64,000 nt of DNA from Paenibacillus sp. OK003 (GCF_900109515.1 NZ_FOBD01000001.1:1-64000), one strand, 5' to 3'; shown: positions 1 to 8,772, counted from the stretch's first letter. The notes: a model not told the origin generated them from the letters alone. Program-made: numbers and translations.

Positions 1-33
1 CAAAGAGCAAACTGGAAATTCACAAGGCGTTCG

Positions 34-53
34 CCAGTTCCCTCGGGAACTGG
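34..53. repeat. Perfect inverted repeat (9-bp arms) upstream of the GH3 gene
   Basis: The arms CCAGTTCCC and GGGAACTGG flank a 2-base centre. No T-run follows, so it is not an obvious intrinsic terminator. It lies about 50 bases before the GH3 start and could be an operator or an RNA hairpin in the leader. The rest of bases 1-103 shows no gene. Confidence 0.45.
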
Positions 54-103
54 TAATTCAGTCAAAACTGCCTTCAAAAAATACTATACGAGGAGGGTTT
101 AGT

Positions 104-3016
104 ATGAAAGAGTATATGCAATATCCGATGTGGGACGCAGCATTACCATTGGAAGAACGATTGAATGACTTGATTGCGCGTCTGACAACGGAGGAGAAAA
201 TCGGATTAATTCCTACACGTGAAGCAGCAGTACCCCGATTGGGAATACCCGGTTACAATGTAGGAGGCGAAGCGGCTCACGGGGTTGCCTGGATCGGTGA
301 GGCTACTGTTTTTCCGCAGCCGCTCGGTCTGTCGAGTACCTGGAATACGAAGCTCATGCGCGAAATTGGTTCCGTTATCGGAGATGAAGCCAGAGCATAC
401 CACCATCGTGCACCCGAGCGTCACGGCTTGACCTTATGGGCGCCAACCGTCGATCTGGAACGAGATCCGCGTTGGGGCAGAACGGAAGAAGGCTATGGTG
501 AAGATCCCGTACTGACAGGTGAAATGTCGGCTGCTCTTGTGAAGGGCATGCAGGGTAACCACCCGTTCTATTTGAAAATGGTAGCGACGCTGAAGCACTT
601 TTTTGCCAACAATAATGAGAAGGATCGGTTGAATTGTTCATCCAGCATCGATCCGCGTAACTTGCGTGAATATTATTTAAAAGCATTCGAGACGCCTTTC
701 ATAGAAGGTGGGGCCTTGTCCATGATGACAGCCTACAATTCGATCAACGGCACACCCGCTATTGAAAGTCCATACGTGAATAATGTGGTCAAGGGTGAGT
801 GGGCTATGCCTGGATTTATCGTGTGTGACGGGGGAGATTTGTCCCAGACGGTCAATGATCACGGTTATCATGCCACGCATGCGGAATCGGCAGCAGGGGC
901 TATAAAGGCAGGTGTGGACTGTCTGACGGACGAGGTTGATTTAGTCGTATCTGCCTTGGAAGAGGCGCTTGAGCGTAACTTGCTGGAGGTCGAGGATCTT
1001 GACCGGGCCATTCGTAATATTTTTGGCGTGCGGATGCGGCTTGGACAACTGGATCAGACGGGACTTAACCCGTATGCTTCAATATCGGAATCTGTATTGT
1101 GTGCGCCTGAACATGCCAAATTAAGTTATAGAGCAGCAGCCGAGTCTATCGTTTTACTCCAAAATGACGGACTGCTTCCTCTCCAATCGGAAAGATTGCA
1201 GAAGGTTAGCGTAATCGGTCCCCTCGCGGATGTGGTCTATACCGATTGGTATAGCGGCACACTGCCTTATCGAGTTACCGTTTTGGAAGGACTGCGCAAG
1301 CAGCTTGGCGGAGCAGAAGTATCATTTGCAGATGGCAATGATCGCATCAGTCTGAAGACAGCCGATGGAAAGGTGATCACGCTTGGTGTGGAAGGAAAGC
1401 TTGTTGCCGTGCCGGAAGGCAGTGCGGAGGCCGCCGAGTTCATCCATCAGGACTGGGGCTGGGGAAGCCACACACTTCGCAGTGTGAAAAACAATCGCTA
1501 TGTTTCGTTAACCGAACAGGGCATCTATCAGGCGAATGCGCCGGAGATTGGTGGCTGGTTCGTCAAGGAAGTGGTACAGATTGATTCACAAGCGGATGGA
1601 ACCAGCACGTTGCGTACGTGGAACGGACTGCCACTGAGGCTGGATGAACATCAGAGGCAACTGGTGCTGTCCCCAACGCCGGAACAAAAAGACGAGGACT
1701 TGAGTTCATCTGGTAATCCGGATGCCGTAGAAGGGAAGCAGAAACCTCCTGTGTTCAAGCTGGACATTGTTGCTAACGGAATAGAGCAGGCGAAAAAAGC
1801 TGCTCAGAATAGTGACGTTTCTATCGTTGTTGTAGGTAATAGTCCATATATTAACGGCAAAGAGGAGATCGATCGCCCAAGTCTGCAGCTTCCGCCTGAG
1901 CAGGCCCGACTGGTAAGAGAAGTCTGCCAAGTGAATCCGAATACGGTCGTTGTCATCGTTGGCAGTTATCCCTTTGCACTGCAGGAGTTAAAAGACGTGG
2001 CTCCGGCAATCGTATACCTGACGCATGCAGGTCAAGAACTGGGGAATGCGGTTGCGGATGTTCTGCTCGGAAATTATGCTCCTGCTGGTAGACTGAATAT
2101 GACATGGTATGAGGATGAATCCCAGCTGCCTGACATCATGGATTACGACATTATTCATAACGGTACAACCTATATGTATCATGAAGGTCCAGTCCTGTAT
2201 CCCTTTGGTCATGGGTTAACCTATTCGGAATTTGAGTATAGAGCAATCCGAGTAGAGCATGCACAGGGATCTTCTGGAGATGATGTGCTGAAGATTGAAG
2301 TGCAGATCGAGAACAAAGGGGAGCGTGCCAGCGATGAAGTGGTACAATTGTATGGACACGCCCAATCCTCAAGGGTGAAACGCCCACAACGTCAGTTGAT
2401 CGGTTTCCGGCGTATTCATCTTGCTTCAGGCGCCGTGGAAAATCTTTCTTTCGAAATTCCTGTTCAGAAACTGTCCTTCTGGGATGTCACTCGTGACAGA
2501 TATTGTATTGAAACAGCAACCTGGTCAATCATGGCTGGGCGTTCCTCGGCAGATATTCGTCAGACCGCAGAAATTCACATCGAGGGTGAAACCATTCCTG
2601 CACGAGCGCTGAACGTACCTACGTTTGCGGAAAATTACGATGCGTATGCAGACGTTCTGTTGGATGAGTGTCAAGAAGGTCGTTCAGCCGTCCGTGCCAT
2701 TGCTCCAGGCGAATCGTTGTATCGTGAAGGGCGTTCTTCCTGGATCTCATTCCACGACAATGCTTTCCGGCAAGCTAGTGAGTTTGAGGGTCGGGTGGCA
2801 GCCTTCGGAGAAGATGGCGAATTGGAGATTCGGGCGGAAGGTCCGGAAGGTCCACTGCTCGGCACTTGTGTCGTTCCCGGTTCCGCTGGGACCGTCAACG
2901 GGAAGAATCTTCAGTGGAACACAGCTCGCTGTTCCCTGAAGGCAGAGCGTGAGATCAACCAGCTCTGTATTGTTTTCAAGGGCGGTGCAGCCCTCCAGCA
3001 ATTTGTGTTGAAATAA
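104..3016 (+). CDS. Glycoside hydrolase family 3 beta-glycosidase (beta-xylosidase/beta-glucosidase type) with inserted domain
   Basis: Retaining exo-glycosidase that removes terminal beta-xylosyl or beta-glucosyl units from oligosaccharides. With 970 residues it is longer than usual. The GH3 N-terminal barrel spans about residues 30-320: DPRWGR and EGYGEDP motifs, the substrate-binding KHF near 163, and the nucleophile Asp242 in VCDGG. The GH3 C-terminal alpha/beta domain covers about 355-700 but is interrupted at about 430-545 by a segment rich in W, G and short strands that looks like a beta-trefoil (fascin-like) module. A fibronectin-III-like domain (about 735-805) and a beta-rich, possibly carbohydrate-binding tail (about 865-970) follow. 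No signal peptide is visible, so it is probably cytoplasmic. The start follows AGGAGGG closely. Substrate is uncertain; the hemicellulose island to the right fits xylan or xyloglucan fragments. Confidence 0.9.
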   Translation: MKEYMQYPMWDAALPLEERLNDLIARLTTEEKIGLIPTREAAVPRLGIPGYNVGGEAAHGVAWIGEATVFPQPLGLSSTWNTKLMREIGSVIGDEARAYHHRAPERHGLTLWAPTVDLERDPRWGRTEEGYGEDPVLTGEMSAALVKGMQGNHPFYLKMVATLKHFFANNNEKDRLNCSSSIDPRNLREYYLKAFETPFIEGGALSMMTAYNSINGTPAIESPYVNNVVKGEWAMPGFIVCDGGDLSQTVNDHGYHATHAESAAGAIKAGVDCLTDEVDLVVSALEEALERNLLEVEDLDRAIRNIFGVRMRLGQLDQTGLNPYASISESVLCAPEHAKLSYRAAAESIVLLQNDGLLPLQSERLQKVSVIGPLADVVYTDWYSGTLPYRVTVLEGLRKQLGGAEVSFADGNDRISLKTADGKVITLGVEGKLVAVPEGSAEAAEFIHQDWGWGSHTLRSVKNNRYVSLTEQGIYQANAPEIGGWFVKEVVQIDSQADGTSTLRTWNGLPLRLDEHQRQLVLSPTPEQKDEDLSSSGNPDAVEGKQKPPVFKLDIVANGIEQAKKAAQNSDVSIVVVGNSPYINGKEEIDRPSLQLPPEQARLVREVCQVNPNTVVVIVGSYPFALQELKDVAPAIVYLTHAGQELGNAVADVLLGNYAPAGRLNMTWYEDESQLPDIMDYDIIHNGTTYMYHEGPVLYPFGHGLTYSEFEYRAIRVEHAQGSSGDDVLKIEVQIENKGERASDEVVQLYGHAQSSRVKRPQRQLIGFRRIHLASGAVENLSFEIPVQKLSFWDVTRDRYCIETATWSIMAGRSSADIRQTAEIHIEGETIPARALNVPTFAENYDAYADVLLDECQEGRSAVRAIAPGESLYREGRSSWISFHDNAFRQASEFEGRVAAFGEDGELEIRAEGPEGPLLGTCVVPGSAGTVNGKNLQWNTARCSLKAEREINQLCIVFKGGAALQQFVLK

Positions 3017-3045
3017 GTTGATTTGTTGATCTTCATGATGCATGG

Positions 3046-3093
3046 CGAAAAGGCTGTCCTGACACTGAATTTAGTGCGGCAGCCTTTTTGCGC
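3046..3093 (+). terminator. Rho-independent terminator after the GH3 gene
   Basis: Arms GCGAAAAGGCTGTC (3046-3059) and GGCAGCCTTTTTGC (from 3078) form a long stem with an inner CACTGA/TTAGTG hairpin; the 3' arm contains the T-run. It separates the GH3 gene from the MFS gene. Confidence 0.75.
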
Positions 3094-3192
3094 TGTCATT
3101 CCAAGTGACCTTTTTTACATAGCCCGTATATTCAACTGCAGATCAACCCACAATAACGTTGTTGTTTCTGATTCTGTAAAGGTGGTTGAGGT

Positions 3193-4494
3193 ATGAAAGA
3201 TAAAAAGTGGGACCTCGTCGCACTCGCTTCCATCCCGGTTATTATGACACTGGGTAACTCAATGCTGATCCCCATCCTTCCGCAGATCGAGCGTGAATTG
3301 AAAGTGTCCTCATTCAAGGTCAGCATGTTAATTACGGTTTATGCGGTCGTCGCAATCCTGCTCATTCCACTTGCAGGATATCTGTCGGATCGTTTCGGCA
3401 GGAAAGCCGTTATTATCCCCAGTCTCATCATTGCAGCCGCAGGAGGCGCGGTTGCAGGAGGAGCAGCCTGGATGCTGAATGGAAATGCGGCATACTGGAC
3501 CATTCTCGGTGGCAGACTTTTGCAAGGGATAGGAGCGGCAGGGGCTTTTCCGATTGTCATTCCATTGGTTGGCGACATGTTCGATGATGAAAACGAAGTG
3601 AGTAAAAGCCTTGGCATTATTGAAACCTCAAATACCTTCGGCAAGGTACTAAGTCCGATTTTGGGTGCAGCTTTGGCTGTCTGGATTTGGTATTTGCCTT
3701 TTATGGCTATTCCAGTACTCTGTGTGCTTTCATTGGTCCTGGTTATTTTCCTGGTGAAAACACCCAAGAGGAAGGAAGAACCAAAGAGCTTTCCCGAATT
3801 TGTTGCTTCCATCCGCAGTGTACTGAAAGAAAAGGGCCGCTGGCTGTATGCAATTTTTGCGATCGGCGGTATTTGCATGTTTGTTCTCTTTGGTGTGCTC
3901 TTCTATCTGTCGGAGACGTTGGAATCGGAGTTCAAATTAAAGGGTGTACTTAAAGGTCTTGTGCTTGCTATACCGCTGGCAGCCTTGTGTCTGGCATCTT
4001 TCTTTGCTGGAAAATGGATAGGAAAAAACAAGACACGGATGAAATGGCTTGGGTTTATCGGACTTGCTGTTTTAACTGTTTCTCTTGGCGTTATCGGGCT
4101 TTTTGACAACATATATGTTGTGGTCGGTTTGTTCACCCTTGGCGGAGCAGGAATAGGTGCTACACTGCCATGTCTGGATGCTATGGTTACTGAAGGGGTG
4201 GACAAGGAACAACGCGGCACCATCACGGCGTTATTCAGCAGCATGCGTTTTATCGGTGTATCTCTCGGTCCTCCTGTCGTGTCATTGTTGATCTCTTCTC
4301 ACCATTTCCTTCTGTTTGGTATTCTCGCTGCGTCCGGGGCAGTGGGAGGGATACTCACATTATTGGCAGTTAAGCCGGATAAGGGAAATCAACCCACATC
4401 AGGCAGTGGTCAAAATCATCGTGAACGTGAGTATGATGAATTGAAACAACCCAGTGGTTATCTGCCAGGGCGGAGAAAGAAAAGTCCACTCTAA
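3193..4494 (+). CDS. MFS drug-type efflux transporter
   Basis: Proton-driven major facilitator exporter of 433 residues with about 12 hydrophobic segments. The loop between segments 2 and 3 carries the MFS signature (LAGYLSDRFGRK, about residues 58-69), and segment 5 has a GxxxGP-like helix typical of drug/proton antiporters. The C-terminus is a hydrophilic tail of about 35 residues. It resembles the multidrug and siderophore exporters of Bacillales, but the substrate cannot be read from sequence. The start follows GGTGGTTGAGGT. It is a single gene bounded by terminators on both sides. Confidence 0.88.
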   Translation: MKDKKWDLVALASIPVIMTLGNSMLIPILPQIERELKVSSFKVSMLITVYAVVAILLIPLAGYLSDRFGRKAVIIPSLIIAAAGGAVAGGAAWMLNGNAAYWTILGGRLLQGIGAAGAFPIVIPLVGDMFDDENEVSKSLGIIETSNTFGKVLSPILGAALAVWIWYLPFMAIPVLCVLSLVLVIFLVKTPKRKEEPKSFPEFVASIRSVLKEKGRWLYAIFAIGGICMFVLFGVLFYLSETLESEFKLKGVLKGLVLAIPLAALCLASFFAGKWIGKNKTRMKWLGFIGLAVLTVSLGVIGLFDNIYVVVGLFTLGGAGIGATLPCLDAMVTEGVDKEQRGTITALFSSMRFIGVSLGPPVVSLLISSHHFLLFGILAASGAVGGILTLLAVKPDKGNQPTSGSGQNHREREYDELKQPSGYLPGRRKKSPL

Positions 4495-4506
4495 TTTAAA
4501 TATAAA

Positions 4507-4560
4507 AAAACGCGTTTACTCAGATGGGTTTATATTTCCCTCACAGAGTAAACGCGTTTT
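4507..4560. terminator. Bidirectional terminator between convergent MFS genes
   Basis: Perfect 15-base arms AAAACGCGTTTACTC (4507-4521) and its complement (4546-4560), with A-tract on the left and T-tract on the right. It can stop transcription from both convergent genes. Confidence 0.92.
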
Positions 4561-4590
4561 AATGAATGAAAGTATAGCAGCTTATTGGCA

Positions 4591-5913
4591 TTAATTATCT
4601 TTTCGGGGAGTAGGTGTGTCATTTTCAGTTGCAGTTTCACTATGCTCATGCCGATCGGAATCCTGCGCAGCGATATGTGTATGAGTCAATAGTGGATGCA
4701 CAGGCACTGCAAAACCTCCATTTCGTTTCCCTTGAATCAGGTATATGAGGAGAAATAGGACCATGAACACAATGGAATAACGATACATATCGGTATAACT
4801 GGTTATGGAAGCAATAGCGCCCAGCAGAAGTGCTCCAAGAGCAATCCCCAGATCCAGCGTATTCAGAAACATGCCGTTAGCCATACCCCGCTGTGAAGGG
4901 GAGACAATCTGAATCATCCAGGTCTGCATGGAAGACTGTATCGAACCATAACCGATTCCGTATAAAAATGCAGCGACAAACAAGACGGACATCGACGAAG
5001 CGTAGGAGAGCGTGATCAGTCCAGCAGCAATGAATATTGCTCCGGGAATCAGTAACGCTTTTGGACCTTTGCTGTCATAGATTCGTCCTGCAAACGGTCT
5101 GACTAATAGTACAGCGAGAGCATTGAACAAAAAGAACAGTGCAGGGTTAGCCAGGTTGGCTTCCTTTCCATATAAAACGATAAATCCGACCAGACCGCCA
5201 TACGTGATGGACAGCAAACAATTCAGTACACTTGGCAAAATCAGTTTACGGTTGAAAGGTGTCTTGACCTTGGTGCCTGATATCGCAGCTGTTTCAAATG
5301 GTGGCGTCGGCACTACTTCATCATTGACCCTGCGAGCTTTTTTACGTGTCAGTGAATAGCTGAGTGGATAGATGACCGCGATAACACCTGCCGTACATAA
5401 CATGAGTGTCACGAACCCGGCGCCCTGGAGCACGGTGACCCCAATAATAGGACCCATGGACATGGCCAGACTTGTGGACAGGCCGAAATAACCCATACCT
5501 TCACCCATCCGTTTGACAGGCACAATATCCGATGCCATAGTCGGGAAAGCCGTGCTACTCATGCCGAATCCGATACCAAACACCATACGCAGCAATAACA
5601 GGACCGCAATCCCGGCAGCAAAGTAATATCCAAGTGTAGCGAGTAAGGCAACCGTCAGGCCAATATAGATCATGGCATTACGAAGACCCTTCTCCAATGC
5701 TTTGGCTGAAAAGAGCCGGGCAGTAATGGCGCTAAGGGCAAAAAGACAGGTGAAGAGGCTGACTTCAAAGGCATTGGCGTGAAAACGGTCCTGCACATAA
5801 GAAGGCAGTGGGGAGACGATCATGTGAAGTTGCAGAAAGAGTAGAAAGTTACATAACATGAGCAGGATAAAATCGGTGGTCCATAGTTTGACTTGCGATG
5901 ATTGTGATTTCAT
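4591..5913 (-). CDS. MFS transporter, second gene of a MarR-MFS operon
   Basis: Major facilitator exporter of 440 residues with 12 predicted membrane segments (first at about residues 12-32), a YVQDRF loop after segment 1, and a hydrophilic, His-, Asp- and Thr-rich C-terminal tail. It is in the drug:proton antiporter group by its general look; the substrate is unknown. It lies 31 bases downstream of the MarR gene on the same strand, the classic arrangement of a MarR-controlled efflux pump, so it is probably induced by the ligand that releases that MarR protein. Confidence 0.88.
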   Translation of the reverse strand: MKSQSSQVKLWTTDFILLMLCNFLLFLQLHMIVSPLPSYVQDRFHANAFEVSLFTCLFALSAITARLFSAKALEKGLRNAMIYIGLTVALLATLGYYFAAGIAVLLLLRMVFGIGFGMSSTAFPTMASDIVPVKRMGEGMGYFGLSTSLAMSMGPIIGVTVLQGAGFVTLMLCTAGVIAVIYPLSYSLTRKKARRVNDEVVPTPPFETAAISGTKVKTPFNRKLILPSVLNCLLSITYGGLVGFIVLYGKEANLANPALFFLFNALAVLLVRPFAGRIYDSKGPKALLIPGAIFIAAGLITLSYASSMSVLFVAAFLYGIGYGSIQSSMQTWMIQIVSPSQRGMANGMFLNTLDLGIALGALLLGAIASITSYTDMYRYSIVFMVLFLLIYLIQGKRNGGFAVPVHPLLTHTHIAAQDSDRHEHSETATENDTPTPRKDN

Positions 5914-5944
5914 TAGTTGTTCATTCCCCCTGGTGTAAAATTCG

Positions 5945-6373
5945 TTACAGGTTGCTGTTCATGAGGGAAAGAGTATGTCTAAATGCTTTCATCTGTTCTT
6001 CGGGAATACCTTCAGTCAGATTTTTATTCATTTCTCTTTCGAGCGGAACAAGCTGGTCAAGCAATTTTTTTCCTTCATCGGTCAAGTAGAGCAGGTAGGC
6101 TCTGCGATCCTGTTCGCTGGTCCGGCGTTCGACCCAGCCTTTCTTCTCCAACAGATCAATAATCCGGGCAGTTGTGGGCTGGTCCTTATACACGCGAGTG
6201 GCGACTTCCTTCTGATTCACGCCTTCACCTCTACCGATATTGAACAGAACGGAAAATTGCTCTGTTGTAATATCATAGGGTTTGAAACGAATGGCCAGTA
6301 AAGCCGACGCCTTGCGGTGTGTCAAGCCTAGCATGAATCCAATGGATTGATCGAGTGAATAGTCGTTCCCCAT
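5945..6373 (-). CDS. MarR-family transcriptional regulator of the adjacent MFS exporter
   Basis: Winged-helix repressor of 142 residues, typical length. The DNA-binding region is at about residues 35-105: helix-turn-helix around NQKEVATRVYKDQPTTARI, then the wing with the conserved DRRAYLLYLTDEG (DxRxxxxxLTxxG signature). The first and last helices form the dimer interface. The start follows AAGAGGATGTT. It heads the operon with the MFS gene and has a good sigma-A promoter with a palindrome directly downstream of the -10, so autorepression is likely. Confidence 0.93.
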   Translation of the reverse strand: MGNDYSLDQSIGFMLGLTHRKASALLAIRFKPYDITTEQFSVLFNIGRGEGVNQKEVATRVYKDQPTTARIIDLLEKKGWVERRTSEQDRRAYLLYLTDEGKKLLDQLVPLEREMNKNLTEGIPEEQMKAFRHTLSLMNSNL

Positions 6374-6416
6374 AACATCCTCTTTTCTTTAAGCAAGATA
6401 GTCTCCATTCATTTAC

Positions 6417-6428
6417 TTGTTATAACAA
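6417..6428. promoter_or_regulatory. Candidate MarR operator
   Basis: Perfect palindrome TTGTTATAACAA abutting the -10 box of the marR-MFS promoter, that is, at or next to the transcription start. Placement and symmetry fit an autoregulatory MarR site. Confidence 0.55.
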
Positions 6429-6456
6429 CTATATGCTAAACAATTAATTTTGTCAA
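6428..6456 (-). promoter_or_regulatory. Sigma-A promoter of the marR-MFS operon
   Basis: On the minus strand, TTGACA (6451-6456), a 17-base spacer and TATAGT (6428-6433). The match to consensus is strong and the spacing ideal. Confidence 0.75.
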
Positions 6457-6572
6457 AATGGATTTATGAATATCTTATGTGAACATTGAAATATGCAAAC
6501 GTTGGAAAATACTGATAAAATAGAAGTGCCGCTATTTAGGAAATTAGGCAACATGATGGCGAGGTTAAGAAG

Positions 6573-6617
6573 ATGAATCTGCTCCAGCTGATTCTGGAGC
6601 TGACTGAGGAGAGCTGA
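6573..6617 (+). CDS. Possible 14-residue leader peptide of the fucU-type gene
   Basis: Short ORF reading MNLLQLILELTEES, with a GAGG 8 bases before its ATG. Its stop lies 2 bases before the mutarotase ATG, and its last codons contain the GAGGAG ribosome binding site of that gene. A GCTCCAG/CTGGAGC hairpin (6581-6600) lies within it. It could act in translational coupling. Chance occurrence is possible for an ORF this short. Confidence 0.3.
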   Translation: MNLLQLILELTEES

Positions 6618-6619
6618 GT

Positions 6620-7093
6620 ATGTTAAAGAACATTCCCGCAATAATACCTCCGGAACTGCTGAAGATCATGTCTGAGATGGGTCATGGAGACGAGCTGGTA
6701 CTGGCTGATGGCAACTTTCCTGCAGCCAGTCATGCCCAGCGGCTGATTCGCTGTGATGCGCTGGGTACCGTGGAGTTACTGGATGCCATTTTAAGTATGT
6801 ATCCACTGGATACATATGCTGAGCGGCCGGCAGCCGTTATGCAGGTCGTCAAGGGAGATCAAGTGGTCCCGATCATCTGGGAAGATTACCGCAGGCTGAT
6901 CCTTGACCATGAGGGCATCACGGATGCTTTTGATCATGAAGAGCGTTTCGCGTTTTATGAGAGGGCTTCTCGCGCCTATGTCATTGTTGCAACCGGTGAA
7001 CGTGCGCAGTATGCCAATTTGATTTTGAAAAAAGGGGTCATTTTCCCAGATACAGATCCTTATCCAAAGGCGAAAAAGGTTGAATTGAACTGA
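6620..7093 (+). CDS. RbsD/FucU-family sugar mutarotase
   Basis: Cytoplasmic enzyme that interconverts anomers of a free sugar (fucose, ribose or similar) so that the next enzyme receives the right form. It has 157 residues, slightly longer than FucU. The family N-terminus is clear: ELLKIMSEMGHGDEL with the catalytic His near residue 19, then LADGNFPA. Near the C-terminus, ATGERAQYANLILKKGVI matches the FucU end and includes the Tyr and Asn of the active site. The gene is alone, without fucose or ribose genes next to it, so the natural sugar is unclear. The start follows GAGGAG at the end of a tiny upstream ORF. Confidence 0.9.
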   Translation: MLKNIPAIIPPELLKIMSEMGHGDELVLADGNFPAASHAQRLIRCDALGTVELLDAILSMYPLDTYAERPAAVMQVVKGDQVVPIIWEDYRRLILDHEGITDAFDHEERFAFYERASRAYVIVATGERAQYANLILKKGVIFPDTDPYPKAKKVELN

Positions 7094-7292
7094 ATTCAAA
7101 GTTAAGGCGACGAGGCGGCAGAAGCCTCGCTCGCCTTTTTGCTTTTCCCGAAACGGAGCCAGTAAACAACAACATACAATATAGGCATACACTCGATAAG
7201 CGATAAGGTCCGACTTGAAGTGGCTGATAGATCATGTCGGCAACGCCTAGCAAGAGTGCTTTAACCTGATCATAGATATTGTCTTTTTCCAT
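7038..7292 (-). CDS. Doubtful small ORF opposite the fucU-type 3' end
   Basis: An 84-residue minus-strand frame. The first 30 residues (MEKDNIYDQVKALLLGVADM and on) look protein-like and follow AGGGAAG, but the last third is antisense to the neighbouring gene and its terminator. The adjacent frame from 7192 downward encodes a hydrophobic VYAYIVCCCLLAPF stretch, so a frameshifted small membrane protein is possible. I do not recognise a family; it may not be expressed. Confidence 0.25.
   Translation of the reverse strand: MEKDNIYDQVKALLLGVADMIYQPLQVGPYRLSSVCLYCMLLFTGSVSGKAKRRARLLPPRRLNFEFSSIQPFSPLDKDLYLGK
7104..7145 (+). terminator. Terminator after the fucU-type gene
   Basis: Arms AAGGCGACGAGGC (7104-7116) and GCCTCGCTCGCCTT (7124-7137), one bulged base, followed by TTTGCTTTT. 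Confidence 0.85.
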
Positions 7293-7501
7293 TTCAGTTT
7301 CACTTCCCTATGCTGTAATGCCGAGCCTGTAATTTGACTATAGTGTGCGACGCTTCCAATGAAATATACTTTTAAGTTTAGATTATCGATATATATTACA
7401 AACTTTGATGCAGATGATGAATGGGGGGATTGTCAGATGTGCCTTACAATGAGAGGGTGGAAGGAAGCGGGTAGACATTTTATATAAGGAGATTAGGGAA
7501 G

Positions 7502-7999
7502 ATGGCGTATCGGATCAGACGTGCTGAGCTTAGCGATGTTAACGGAGTGGCACAGTTGTTCAATGAGTATAGGATATTTTACGATCAGCTTACAGATCTA
7601 AACGGAGCGAGAGCATATATCAGAGAACGTATGGAACGCAGTGAATCTGTTATTTTGATTGCCGAATCGGAATTGGAGACAGAAAAGGAAGAGGAGTGCA
7701 GTTTGACGAATAAACCCTTAGCGGGTGAGTTTAGTGGATTTATACAGCTGTATCCTAGCTTTAGTTCAGTGTCCATGAGGCCCATCTGGGTGCTTAATGA
7801 TCTCTACGTACATGCGGATCATCGCCAGCGAGGAATTGCGCGTAAGCTGCTGCAAGCTGCACGACTATTGGGAAATGAGAGTGGAGCGGTGCGAATAGCG
7901 CTCTCTACGGCGATAAGCAACAAGAAGGCTCAGGCATTATATGAGTCGGAAGGCTATACGTTGGACACCAAATTCATGTATTATGAACTTCATACATGA
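7502..7999 (+). CDS. GNAT-family N-acetyltransferase
   Basis: Acetyl-CoA-dependent N-acetyltransferase of 165 residues. Strand 4 leads to the acetyl-CoA pyrophosphate loop near residues 105-115 (HRQRGIARKLL, the Q/RxxGxG/A motif), followed by the ALYESEGY motif typical of the C-terminal half. An acidic loop at about 62-72 (ETEKEEEC) interrupts the N-terminal half. Substrate unknown. It sits 52 bases before the TraX-like gene on the same strand and probably shares its transcript. Confidence 0.88.
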   Translation: MAYRIRRAELSDVNGVAQLFNEYRIFYDQLTDLNGARAYIRERMERSESVILIAESELETEKEEECSLTNKPLAGEFSGFIQLYPSFSSVSMRPIWVLNDLYVHADHRQRGIARKLLQAARLLGNESGAVRIALSTAISNKKAQALYESEGYTLDTKFMYYELHT

Positions 8000-8051
8000 T
8001 AAAGACTGGGAGAGCTTGAAGTTCAGGATAAGCAGGAGGGATTAGCACAAA

Positions 8052-8672
8052 ATGATGCAATGGATAGCCATGATCACGATGTTGATCGATCATATCGGAG
8101 CCGTCTTTTATCCACAGGTGGGTGAGCTGCGAATCATTGGTCGGATTGCTTTTCCAATCTATGCTTTTGCTGTGTATATCGGTTATAAACATACTCGCAA
8201 CGTACAAAAATACATATGGCGTTTGTTCTGGATTGCCGTAATCTCTCAATTGCCGTTTATGGCGGCTTTTAATCATTTTTCGCTGAATGTGGTTTGGACA
8301 TTGTGGTCTGCCCTGCTTGTATTGCTCGTGCTTGATAAACTTCCGGTCCGTATGCTGGGAATTCCGATTGTCGTCGTTTCAGGCTTGATTATGGAAATGA
8401 CCCATATGGATTACGGTATGTATGGCTTACTGCTTGTATTGCTGTTCCGTTACTTCCAGGGACCCGTACTGGTAATGGCTCATTTGCTCTTAAATGTGTT
8501 ATATATTTTTCTGCACAGCAGTTCTATTCAGATGTACAGCGTGATTGCTACCGCAGGCATTGCTATTGCCCAGTATTATAACGCAGGGTTCCGTCTGAAA
8601 GGTCCACGTTGGATTTGGCGTTATTTTTATCCTGCACATTTGGCTGTCATTGCCTTGATCCGCTGGATTTAA
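8052..8672 (+). CDS. TraX-family membrane protein
   Basis: Polytopic membrane protein of 206 residues with about seven hydrophobic segments. The N-terminus QWIAMITMLIDHIG and the following RIAFPIYAFAVYIGY and QLPFMAA are typical of the TraX family, named for the F-plasmid pilin acetylase. Chromosomal members in Firmicutes have no proven role, and a membrane acyltransferase function is inference. The start could be either of two adjacent ATG codons (8052, 8055) after AGGAGGG. The last gene before a bidirectional terminator. Confidence 0.85.
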   Translation: MMQWIAMITMLIDHIGAVFYPQVGELRIIGRIAFPIYAFAVYIGYKHTRNVQKYIWRLFWIAVISQLPFMAAFNHFSLNVVWTLWSALLVLLVLDKLPVRMLGIPIVVVSGLIMEMTHMDYGMYGLLLVLLFRYFQGPVLVMAHLLLNVLYIFLHSSSIQMYSVIATAGIAIAQYYNAGFRLKGPRWIWRYFYPAHLAVIALIRWI

Positions 8673-8688
8673 GAAGTTTTTATAAAAA

Positions 8689-8727
8689 AAGCCACCTTTT
8701 CCGTCATCACTGACGTTGAGGTGGCTT
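8689..8727. terminator. Bidirectional terminator between traX-like gene and NRPS-like gene
   Basis: Arms AAGCCACCT (8689-8697) and AGGTGGCTT (8719-8727) with an inner CGTCA/TGACG stem; A-tract on the left, TTATATTTT on the right. Confidence 0.85.
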
Positions 8728-8772
8728 ATATTTTCATCAGTGGATGCGATATAAGCATTCACTTTATTGAAT

